NCBI GenBank assembly: GCA_948567375.1
Contig: OX419759.1
Location: 56,831,493-56,895,492 of the forward strand
DNA from: Lunularia cruciata
Lineage: Eukaryota > Streptophyta > Marchantiopsida > Lunulariales > Lunulariaceae
Length of the DNA stretch: 64,000 nt
Reading direction: 5' to 3'
In this document: positions 44,840 through 54,639 of the stretch, in pieces
Layout: each line of letters starts with the position of its first letter
How positions within the stretch are numbered: the first letter of the stretch is position 1
Notes under the pieces: model-generated
The model's database searches: none
Told to the model about the DNA's origin: nothing
What the model saw: only the letters and a program-made list of their open reading frames with translations
Program-made: the position numbers and the translations under genes

Positions 44840-45690
44840 GTTCCCAAGATGAATTTAAACACTCAAACATGCTTTTTGTTGCTTTCAAACTCCTCATGCA
44901 TGAGATCTCCACTCTGCAATTGACCCTTCCTCACAATTTCACTCAAATCTCTCAACTAGTATGTGACAATCCTTTGAAATTTTGTACACTTGGTAAAAAC
45001 TTTAGGGTGTCCCTTCCGGCAAAATTTTAGATGTTTTCATTGAGCCATTTGGCCTAGAAACTTTTCTATTCAGCACACATGTTTCAGATTTGGTCTGAAA
45101 ACCACCCCTTCCGTTCAAAAACTCATAACTCCTTGTGCAAGAATGATCTCTCTCTAATTTGTGTGTCAGAAGGTAGGATATAACGTACAAAATGTTCTTG
45201 AAAAGTTTGACAACAATCCATTTAAAATTGAAGAAATGGCAGACTATGTACAATTTTCTAGAGAGCATGTAGTTGCGGGAGCAATTTATCAACTTTCAAA
45301 ACTTCTGGCCCAATGTGCATAATAGCTCTCACAATAATTCCAAGTGTGCTAACTTGAAGATAGCCCAAGCTATCATATGTAGAAATTTCAAGTTCAGATC
45401 TAAAACTTGAGATTTTGCCCAAAATCACCTTAATCCCCAAAATCTGCAATCCACCTCACACAATCTCTCCAAATCCTCTCATGTGTACAAGATGTACAAA
45501 ATCACTTCAAAGTCATCATAATGAAGTACAGGGTATAAAAATGGATCTTGGTTCTCTAACATAAGTTCAACCCTCTCCTCTCTTAATGTTATCTCCAAGT
45601 GAGCTCTCATAGCCTCCTTCTGTCTAATGTAGAATTGGACACAGAACATTATCTTGCCTTCTAGAGAGATCTTGGAAATGGAACAAAAAA
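44840..45690 (-). other. Untranslated leader of element M
   Basis: Lies between the 5' LTR and the extra ORF. No long frame, only scattered short ones. The bases after the LTR end (TTTTTTGTTCCATTTCC) do not give a clear primer-binding site. Confidence 0.5.
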
Positions 45691-46354
45691 TGCAAGTTGG
45701 CCTTTCTCTCACTCAGGATTAATCTCTGATGGCTATTATGGTAGTGCATCATGGACTAAGAAGGCAAGGAACCCCAACTCCATCATACTCCTCCAATGCT
45801 AACACTCCAAGACTCAAAACATTGCTCACTAGAGAACTCAATGAGAGAGATAGTTGCAAATGAAAGGATGATGAGTACCTCCTCACCCTTTTTTATATAC
45901 TTGTGAAATAGTTATGCACAAAGTTACTAATTACTGGAGTAACTCAAGTTACTAGGCTAGAAGTCAAGTAAAGTCAAAAAAGTAGAAAGGAATATCCATT
46001 CACATGGGCACATTCCCCTAAGCATGTGGTCTTATCTTGACCCAACCACTAGGTCAAGGATTCCTTCACATGGGTTATCCTTGGACTAAAGAAGAATCCA
46101 AAACAAAAAGGCTTGCAAGCCCAAGAGTTCTCAACTCTTTCCTCAAAGCCAACACACTAAAATCCAAAACAATGCTGTTCATCTTTTCTACTTCCTCTAA
46201 AGTAAGGTCCCCTTTATCTTAGCTTTGACTAACTTTAGCTAACCATGACTAATATAGAACCATCTTTTATCTCTATATAAATAATATCTCTTAAGTACTT
46301 GTAATACCAAGCTAAATATCACAATACCACACACATGCACAAATGGATGTTACA
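45691..46354 (-). repeat. 5' LTR of element M
   Basis: From TGTAACATCC at 46354 to GGCCAACTTGCA at 45691, 664 bp against 694 bp for the 3' LTR. A TATATAAAAAAG box is near 45895. It differs from the 3' LTR by substitutions (many C/T and G/A) and short deletions, so the insertion is not recent. Confidence 0.88.
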
Positions 46355-47710
46355 GAACCTAGACAACAAGCTCCCCATGTGTGATGTATTGTGTCAAACC
46401 ACCACCTAGTGATGTTTGGATCTAAAATGGACACCTCTCCACATTGGTCTTCCGTAACTCTAGACCAACTAATGCAACCTTCCCCAACATAAGGGGTTGC
46501 GCACCAGAGTCTAACAAGACTCTCTGTGGTGTATAGACCTTCCTTGAGAGCAAACATAAAACCCCCTTCTAGTTATCCAATAGGACAACACCAAGTGTAA
46601 ACAATGCTCTCTCAAAGGTCGGTCTAGCAAGCAACTCCTCCAGTCTAACCGCTGTTGCCTGCCATAAACCACTAGTCACTGACCGGATCCCATGCTCCTC
46701 AACCAGGTAAGCTCCACTATCAACCACCTCTACTCTAGTAGTAGGAATAGCATCATCTCTACTCTCACAAAGCATAGGCAGCCAATCGGAACACTGGGGT
46801 TAAGTCAACTCCTATTGTAAACATGTCATTGGCTAAAAACAAAAGGCACCGCATAATCAGTTGAGCCAACCCCAACATCATGCTAGACTCAGTCTGTGTA
46901 GTAGAAGGTGGTTGACTAGCAAGAAGTCTATCATGAACTCCATCACCATCTCCCACACTTGCGTTGGGACGTCTAGGAGCCATGGATGTTGTTTGCAATG
47001 CCTCAGATAGCATGAAAGATTGGGGAAGTCTGACCTATGTCCCAACCTCTCCACTTTGTGGGTCCAACTCCACTGATGCTCCTCTAGGCTTTGGAGCACA
47101 AATGGCACTCCTAGTCACTACTATAGATGCATCTTCCTGTGCTGCTCCGCACATGAAGTCCAAAGCATCTCTATCACCAACATAATAGGTGGAAGCCTGA
47201 GCACCCCTGAATTTGATCTCCTTTGAGCAATGGCTATACTAGTCAATCTCTGCTCCAGCTACTCAATCCAAATAGCCATAGTTGTATCAAAATATAAGAG
47301 TAGGTACTTCACCTCTACTAGGTGTAGATCCACTACCACCACCTCTACTACCTTGTCCTCCATGAATTGGAGCTCCTCTACTACCTACCATAGCAGCCCT
47401 ACCACTCCGTAACTCCGGGTGTAGGTCAAAGCATCGGTCACTAGTGTGACCAAATCTGTGGCAATGCTCACACTACCTCTGTGTTGGCTGTGATACACTA
47501 GAGATATCAGGTTTGCTGCCTTGAGTACACTCTCTCCTATGGTGAGGTCCACCACAAGTCCAACAAGCAACACTACCACTCACTGGCTGTTGTTGACCCA
47601 AAAATGAAGGTAAGGGTCTAACTACAATAGGCCCCCCCACTTGCTCCATAAGATTTGGACTGTCCACCCTATCCTTGAAAACCAACTCGATGTGATGCAC
47701 TCTACTATAC
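46355..47710 (-). pseudogene. Gag-protease fragment of a different retroelement family
   Basis: Minus strand in order: two zinc knuckles, CWTCGGPHHRREC (one residue short of standard spacing) and CEHCHRFGHTSDRC (standard CX2CX4HX4C), at about 47580-47440; a low-complexity Gly/Ser linker; a segment RLLASQPPSTTQTESSM; then a retropepsin-like site VLLDSGAQPLMLGK (about 46540). Frame changes and stops are present. No RT is seen, because element M begins at 46354. The knuckle pair and DSGAQP motif differ from the LTR-1 and element-M families. Confidence 0.6.
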
Positions 47711-47812
47711 TCTAGAAGAAGTAAGTTGTGGATGAGGTCTCCTTACCAAATCCAAATGTCACCACTCTCTCCTCCACCATATTGAGCTCAATATGCTCAA
47801 CCAAACCAAAGA

Positions 47813-48002
47813 TGTGGTACCCACATTTTTTGTTTTTGATTGTTTTATTAGCATTTTAAAGCAGAAGTAGAGGGTTAGAACCTAAAGAGTGCTACCCTGG
47901 GAAGAAATAAGAAGAAGCTGGGAGGTGAAGTAAAACCCAAAGTTGACCTCGGGTCAAGTCATGAAGAAGAACCCAAAGATGAAGATGGAGAGAGAGAGAC
48001 AC
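47813..48002 (+). repeat. LTR-1 5' fragment joined to pol
   Basis: TGTGGTACCCACATTTTTTG at 47813 is an LTR-1 start (compare 60461, 50149). Similarity fades after about 40-100 bp, and at 48003 the sequence becomes RT. Everything between the early LTR and mid-RT is deleted. Confidence 0.6.
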
Positions 48003-50130
48003 TCCATTCACTACTGATTGGGGCACTTTTGCATACAATCAAATGCCCTTTGGGTTGTGTAATGCTCCTGCTACTTTCCAACGGATGATGAATTCAATCT
48101 TCAAGGATTTCTTGTGCAAATTTGTGGAAGTTTTCATCGATGATTTTTGTGTATTTGGGCAAAGAGATGTACATTTGGATTACCTTTGCCAAACTTTTGA
48201 AAGGTTTCATTTTGTCGGTTTGTCATTACACCCAGAGAAATGCTTCTTTGCAATGAAGGAAGGAATTCTTTTGGGGCATCAGGTGTCAAGCCAAGGTATT
48301 GAAGTCGATGTCAAGAAGGTCAAAGTAATCTTAGCTTTGAAATCCCCGAGGAACATCTGGGAGCTAAGAGCCTTCTTGGGACATGTCAAATACTACAGAC
48401 GTTTTGTTTCAAACTATGCGGTGCTTGCTGCACCCCTTACAAGGCTTCTGAAGAAATCCAAAGAGTACATTTGGGAAGCAAATCAAGAAGAAGCTTTCCA
48501 AGTATTGAAGAAGAAACTAGTTGAAGCACTAGTCATGAGGGCCCCAAATTGGGACGGCCCTTTTCATGTGTATGTAGGCACTTTGTCCATGGCAATTGGA
48601 GTCATCTTAAGTCAAAAGGACGAGAAGAAGAAGGACTACCCGGTTTATTATGCCAGCCTACAATTATCAATTTCAGAAAAGAACTATTTGATGACTGAAA
48701 GAGAAGCACTCAAAATGGTGTATGCCTGCAGGAAATTTTTCCACTACCTACTGGGATACAACTTTGTCTTCTATGTTGAAAATTATGCATTGCAACATTT
48801 GGTCAAGAATTAATAGCAATGCAAAGTATGAGGTATGCATCCAAATATCATTATTTGGATACTCTCCATTGTCTTGAAGGGCTGGACCTGGAGCAGAGGG
48901 CAGTCTTTCTTAGGAAAATGGGGCCGTATCAGCTGAAACACAAAATTTTATTTAAAATGGGCAAAGATGAAGTACTTTGGCGATGGTTGGAGTCATACAA
49001 AGTCGTAGGCGTAATTGAGTCTTTACACTCTGAAGCATTGGGGGGACACTATGCTCTGAAGAATACAGTAAAGAAGATTCTTTCTTTGGGGTACTGGTGG
49101 CCTACGATGTACAAAGACACGCATGCCCATATCCAAAGCTGTGACGCTTGTTAGAGAATGGGAAAGCCAACAGCTACTTCTCAATGGCCTTTGAGACCAC
49201 TTTTACCCTTGGCCCCATTTGAGAAATGGGGAATTGATTTTGTGGGACCAATACAACTGGTAGCCTAAGTCACAAGGATATGCTACATTTTGGTTTGCAC
49301 TGACTATGCTACCAAGATGGTTGAAATTGAAGAAACCCGCAGAGATGATGTTGAAACAATGGAGGAATTTTTCTTTCAAAACATCATCCCCCAATACGGA
49401 TGTCTTCTAGAATTGGTCAGTGACCAAGGTACACATTTCTTGAACTCTATGATAGAGGCGTTAACAAATACTTTCAAATTAAACATTGGAAGACAACTCC
49501 TTATAATCCAAAAGCAAATGACTTAAAGCAAAAGGCAAATGGGTTACTTTGTAAAATTCTGAATAAGGTGACTATCAATTATGCCTATGATTGGCATACA
49601 AAGTTACCAGCCGCATTGTGGGCATATCAAACGATAGAAAATATCACAACCATAAAAACTCCATACTTCTTGACATATGGCTTGCATCCCATACTACCAG
49701 TTGAATTTGAAGTACTGACATATTGGATTCTTTGCAAAGAATGATTGTCGGAGGAAGAAAGCCAGGATCTTTGGATCCATCAATTGATGTGGTTAGAAGA
49801 GAAAAGAGACAATGCCATGCAAACCACAAAAGAAGTACAAGAGTAGAGGAAAGTCAGGCATGATAAGCACATCAAGCCTGTAACTGTTTGCAAAGGAGAC
49901 TTGGTTTTGTTATACAACAATCACCAAATATTTTTTCTAAGGAAACTGCATTTGAGATGGATGGGGCCTTATCGAGTTCTTCATCTTTATGACAATGTGT
50001 CCATTCAACTTGTACACTTGGAAGGGCAACCATTTTCCATTCAAGTGAATGGGTGGAGAGTTTGGAGATATTAGACCATGTACTCAAAAGTCTTTAAAAA
50101 GCCCGAGGTCTATGTTTGCGGGGACGCTCA
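48003..50130 (+). pseudogene. Ty3/gypsy pol of the LTR-1 family (truncated RT, RNase H, integrase)
   Basis: Opens in mid-RT (TTDWGTF region) and runs 256 codons from MPFGLCNAPATFQ with FIDDFCVFG, FLGHVKYYRRFVSNY and an RNase H whose first Asp is Gly (FHVYVGTLSMA) and third is Glu (YVENYAL). About 80 codons of RNase H end and linker are missing at 48810 compared with copy N. Integrase follows: HHCC zinc (HSEALGGHYALK to CDAC), core motifs DYATKM and SDQGTHF, and the GPY/F tail MGPYRVLHLYDN. A stop in WRMGKP-type text (49152) and later frame changes interrupt it. Over 48007-48360 it is very similar to 63643-64000. Non-functional. Confidence 0.88.
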
Positions 50131-50135
50131 CGTTT

Positions 50136-50148
50136 GAGGAAGGGGGTA
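50136..50148 (+). other. Polypurine tract before LTR-1 copy D
   Basis: GAGGAAGGGGGTA directly before TGTGGTACC. Together with the integrase tail just upstream it marks the start of a 3' LTR at 50149. Confidence 0.78.
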
Positions 50149-53057
50149 TGTGGTACCTACAAAATTTTTTTCTAATTATGAAGAAGAAGGCAAAGAAGAG
50201 TGTCCTTGCATTGTAACCCGAGGTAAAGTGACTTTGTATCAAGAGGTGAGGTACTCGGAATTTCCCTATCAGCATACAACCTAAAGTAAGGAGACTTTGT
50301 CTTGGGGGTGCTCAACCCGAGGCAAGGACAATGTAACAACTTTCCTTTGGGGCAAGACATTCAAGAAGGTACCATTTAGAAACCTGCAGTCATACACATG
50401 AAGGACACTTGACAGTAACAGGACAAGTTGGACACTTGACAGTAACAATGACAAGTTGCCTCCACATTACATGGTGCCGTTTGCAGCCCATTTCTATCTG
50501 GGGTTGAACTTGCTCAATGCGGCAGAGCAAAACAAGATGGTGTCCCATTTCCACCCCGACTTGCAAAGAGATGTTGATGCAAAGGAGCAACAATACATTC
50601 TTCAAATCAGGATAGCAATGAGTACTACGAGCAGACGTGGTAGAGTGTGCAAGTGAAGGTGAGCACTCCAAAGTCAAAGAAGAGGAGTTGACAAGGAGAA
50701 GAAGAAGTAGAGAAGGTGAGACCTTGGAAAGCTAGAAAGGTGAACTCAAGGAAAGAACAAGTAGTAATCACGTCGTCGGATGAAGAGTCGGAAGGAGAGG
50801 CAAAGTGCAAGTCCAAAGACTTGGAGAAGGAGGAAGAACCCTAGTTCACACTGTAGAGTGGGAACACAATTAGTGACAGCGATGATGTAGTGGAGATGCA
50901 TTTGGTACCCAAAGAGGAGGAAGCTAAGATAGAGATGGCGGAGAAAGAAAACTCAAAATTGGAAGATAAAGTTCCAGAGCAAGAGGAAAAGAGAGTTACA
51001 ATTCAGAGGGGAGTCCACTCCAAACGTAAGGCAAAGTATGAAGCGAGGCCAAGTAAGGTAAGAGAAGTGGAGAGTTGAAGTTTGAGGAGCAACAAATCCA
51101 TTCCTATAAGGCAATTGCAGCTAAGAAGGCAAGTATAGAGTGAGGAAGAGGCGAAGAAGGAGAAAAGTCCTCAAGCTAAAGTAATTCCAAGTGAGAGAGT
51201 AGAATATCTATGGGAGATTGTGTGCCCGTTGCTAGTGAAGTTAGAACACAAGAAGAAGGAGATGCAGTCCAAGTCTCCGAAGGTGAAGACTGTATTGCAG
51301 GTGTTAGCTCAATTACAAGAAGAGAACTCGGAGTTGAAGAAGAGTATAATCCGAGGTGAGGAGGAAAGGGAAGTACTAAGAGTAGATGCAGTAGTATACA
51401 ATCAAGTACTCAAGAACTTGAAGAGAGAAGTGGAGAGTGGAAAGAAAATTATAGAGTAGAATGTCATAGCAAGAGGAAGACAAGAAGTGGAGAATGAAAT
51501 CTTGAAATAGAAGTTTGTTGATTCAAGATTAGAGATTATCCATGCTATGGCGAGCAAGAGCTCAATAGAGTGGTGGAGAGTGTAGAAGAGAAGAAGCAAC
51601 TTTGGCAAAGAGAGTTTACAATGAGATATAGAGAGGAAGAGAGATTAAGGGAGTTACTTCACAATCTGGAGGAGAAGATTGTGCAGAAAGAGAAGCAGAA
51701 GGAGACAATGAAAGCCGAGTTCAAAGATTGAGAATGGGAGAGAAGAATGAGCTTGGAGCTATTGAAGGAGATAGTGACAAAGATGAACACGATGCTGAGT
51801 AGAAAAGCCAGCGTGCAAATTGAAGAGACAAGACTGCACAAGTTGAAGTTGTTGGTGCAGGAGACGAGGAGGAGAAATGCAAAGGATAAAGACTTGAATG
51901 CTTTGCTTATCAGTCTCAGAACTCGTGTAGATAGGAAGATATTGGAAGTAGAAGACAATATTAGGATTAGAATAGACTTAGTGAAATAAGAGATAAATAA
52001 ACTTTGGAAGGATGTAAGAGGAAAACCCGAGGTAGATAACATAGGAGTGCAGATGTCTTTGGAGTTACCATCGGAGATGTTAGAGAAGAGTGGGTCAAGA
52101 GATAAAGGTTTAGAAAGATTACCCACTAGTGGAATTGTAGATCAGGAAGGAGAAGTGTTAAAATTGGTAGAGGAATTAGGAGTTGTGAAACCCAAGGACA
52201 AAGTAGTGTGTGAAGTTACTTCAAGATTGGGAGCCGAGGAAGAAGTAGACATTGGATCGGAGTAGTAACAGTTTTGAGATAGGAATAGGCAGATATGAAG
52301 AGGTGCCTTGTCATTTTGGATCTACAAATTTGTAGAGTTGTTAGGAAACTATATAGTTGTCAGAATTGCATTTGCTTCACTACTTAACAGTGGCATTTGT
52401 AGGAAAATGTTGTTAAGTGCTCATTATTTCTAAGAATTATATAAAGCAAAGTGATGTGAAGTAGTGCTCGTCGCTTGAGCTTAATTCCGAGTATCAACAT
52501 TGTGTTTGTGTTTGTGAGTGTGTGGAGAAATTTGAAGTGCAAGTCAGTGTGTTTGTTGGATGTTGGATTCCGCAGCCTTGATCTTTACTCTACGTGTTTG
52601 ATCTTGAGTGAAGTACAATCGGAGCAATGCGTTGATAGATCTGAGAGGAATTGTAGTATTGGTAGTATTCTACATTTGTGAGTGCAGTGTAGTGTTGATG
52701 TGAAGCAATATTGATTGAGGAAGTTGTACCTTCAGTGGAGGGGTAGAATACAATTCTGAGGTGAAGTTGTTTTGGAGTGAAGTGCCATTTTTGGGAGAGC
52801 CTGAATCATCACAATCAAGATTGTTGGGAAAGATTTGATGGAGTTGTGATTAAGAAGTGTTAATTCGTGACAAGACTATGAATCAGTGCTTGTTACTCTC
52901 TTGGGTGTTGTTTCTACCTGAGAGACTAAAGATGCAACCAAGAAGAATTGAAGTGTTATTATTTTCTTTGTATTTGGACATTTTTGACCAGTATCTCTAC
53001 GAGAACGAACTGTACTTACCTGATTACTGCAAAAGTGATATTTGCCGGGTTGTCACA
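50149..53057 (+). repeat. LTR-1 copy D: full-length 2.9 kb 3' LTR
   Basis: Starts TGTGGTACCTACA after the polypurine tract and ends TTGTCACA at 53057. The first 290 bp match copy C (minus, 37147-36850), including GTAAGGAGACTTTGTCTTGG and ACTTTCCTTTGGGGCAAGAC. The ORF region follows (50440-52265), then a CTACTTAACAG variant of the TATA-like box near 52380 and the conserved R-U5 stretch. The 5 bases after the end (CTTTT) do not match those before 47813 (AAAGA), so the whole element is not flanked by a visible duplication. Confidence 0.83.
50440..52265 (+). pseudogene. U3 ORF of LTR-1 copy D
   Basis: Colinear with the other ORF copies: PPHYMVPFAAHFYLGLNLLN and EQNKMVSHFHPDLQR with EQQYILQIR (50456-50656), a basic-acidic linker with KEEEAKIEMAEKEN (50890-51078), coiled coil VKLEHKKKEMQSKSPK and LQEENSELKKSII (51220-51459), more coiled coil (51747-51989) and the C-terminal ELPSEMLEKSGS ... 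EEEVDIGSE (52047-52265). At least two frame changes and several stops break it. The part before PPHYMVP, present in the copy at 21400-21090, is missing here. Function unknown; the coiled coil suggests self-association. Confidence 0.6.
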
Positions 53058-53707
53058 CTTTTCTTCTCTCTATTATAAACTATCTTTTTCTTTTCTTTTC
53101 TTTCTTTCTCAAACGGGGAGAATTGAAAACCAAAAAAGGTGATGCTCACTCCAAATCACTCCAAAATTTGAATTCATTGTTTGTGGCTAAGAATCAAAAG
53201 GTGATAGTTGGAACTGAAGGAAATATGTCTTTGGATCCACTTTTTACAAGAGTTGGGTTGGAAATGCTAAGTGCTTGTGAGCCACAAAGAGTCATGGCTA
53301 TTGTATGCTCCAACTCACTCCAAAAACAAGATTCCTTGTCTAATTCTTCATAGGAAGTAGACTCTTTCAGGACTTGATTTAAATCTTGAATAGTCTCCTC
53401 TTGGGCTACATTTGAGACCTTTTGAATTGGATTTGGCATTACCAACCTTGGTTGGTCCAAAAAATTAATCTCCAACATCTTTCCAAGCTATGATTCTTCA
53501 ATCATTGGATTGAAGTGCTGCTAGAAATTTTCAACTATTTTCTCTCGAGGACTTTGGAGTCTTCTTTCTCTTGGTGTTCTTGAAGTTCTTGAGCTTTTCC
53601 TCTCAACCTCCTTGCATTCTCTTATTGCTTTTTGGAACGTTTGTTCTTGAAGGTGTCAAAATTGGTTAAAAATTTTTTTTGTATCCTTCCACTCCAAGGA
53701 TTATTTC
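53058..53707 (-). pseudogene. Leader/gag 5' region of the LTR-1 element ending at copy E
   Basis: Read leftwards from the primer-binding site, minus frames give a basic stretch (KAIRECKEVERKSSRTSRTP) and a 94-codon frame from 53478 with MLEINFLDQPRLVMPNP and LVKSGSKDIFPSVPTITF. Position right after the primer-binding site suggests the start of gag, but no capsid motif is seen. It is cut at 53058 by the end of copy D, which is in the opposite orientation. Confidence 0.4.
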
Positions 53708-53730
53708 CCTTGTAATGGTGCCAAAAATCA
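53708..53730 (-). other. Primer-binding site after LTR-1 copy E
   Basis: Minus strand reads TGATTTTTGGCACCATTACA directly after the LTR end TGTCACA. TTTGGCACC-ATTAC resembles the tRNA-Asp-type site TGGCGCCGTTGCC and the site at 3741-3759. It shows that TTGTCACA is a true 3' LTR end. Confidence 0.6.
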
Positions 53731-54609
53731 TGTGACATCTCAGCAAGTATTACTTTTGCGGTAATCAATAAGTAAAGTTAATTCCCATAGAGATAGAAGT
53801 CAGACATAGTCTAATACAAAGTAAAAAATAACAATTCAGTTCTTCTTGAGTTTGTCTTCAATCTCTCAAGTAGAAAACACGCCTTGAAGAGAGTAACAAG
53901 CACTAATCACAACCTTGTCACAAATTACACTCCATAATCACAACTCCATCAAATCTTTCCAAACAATCTTGATTGTGATGATTCAGATTTTCTTGAAGAA
54001 GGCTACTTCACTACAAAATGATCTTGCCTCAAATTGTGATCCACCTCTCCACTAAGGGAACAACTTCCTTGATCAAAATTTCTTGCATCACCCGCACTAT
54101 GCTCACAATTGTAGAAAACTACCAACACTACAATTCCACTCAAATTTGTCAAGGCATTGCTTTGATTGCACTTCACTCAAGATCAAACACACAAAATGAA
54201 GATCAGCATTATGGAATCCAACATCCAACAAGCTAATTTACTTGCACTTTGAAATTCTCCAAACATTCACAAACACATGTAGAGGATTGATGCTCTAAAT
54301 TAAGTTGAAATGACAAGCATTGAGTTATAGCACTTCAATTTATCAACTTCAAAAATATAAATACCAAACAACACCATGCTATGAATGCTTCCTTTGAATA
54401 GGCTGAGCACTTTGATAGTTATTTAAAAAATTAACTGGTCCCTAACAATCTCTAGATTGGAAATGGAAACCCACTCTTCATATCTATTGATTCAAATCTC
54501 AAATTGGTTGTGAATCAGATCCGATGTCTACTTCTACTTCTTCTACTAAACCTTTGCAACTTCCTTTGCTTCATGTTCTTTGGCTCTATCAACTTCTACA
54601 CCTACACCA
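53731..54609 (-). repeat. LTR-1 copy E, 3' part (minus)
   Basis: Holds the ORF C-terminal codons (54609-54510), CTATTCAAAGG as TATA-like box near 54400, and the R-U5 stretch ending at 53731. Its U3 is cut at about 54609, where copy F starts in the opposite orientation. Confidence 0.75.
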
Positions 54610-54639
54610 AGATCCAATAAGAAGGAGTATAGTCAGGGC

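Larger units (their letters stand above)
39009..46354 (-). mobile_element. Element M: nearly complete Ty3/gypsy LTR retrotransposon
   Basis: About 7.35 kb on the minus strand: 5' LTR 46354-45691, long leader with an extra ORF, gag, protease, RT, RNase H, integrase, polypurine tract, 3' LTR 39702-39009. Order protease-RT-RNase H-integrase defines Ty3/gypsy. The FIDDF palm and absence of a chromodomain suggest a non-chromovirus. Coding is broken by a gag frameshift, five stops and an integrase frameshift. Flanking 5-mers differ (CGCCT left, GAACC right), so no target-site duplication is visible; the left flank is truncated RT of another family and the right flank is unrelated gag, suggesting a rearranged boundary. 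Confidence 0.88.

Noticed and set aside
39009-46354. A target-site duplication for element M
   Set aside because: CGCCT on the left and GAACC on the right do not match, also after shifting the LTR ends by a few bases.
47813-53057. Treating 47813-53057 as one intact insertion bounded by LTRs
   Set aside because: The flanking 5-mers (AAAGA and CTTTT) do not match as direct repeats, and the 5' LTR is only a fragment.
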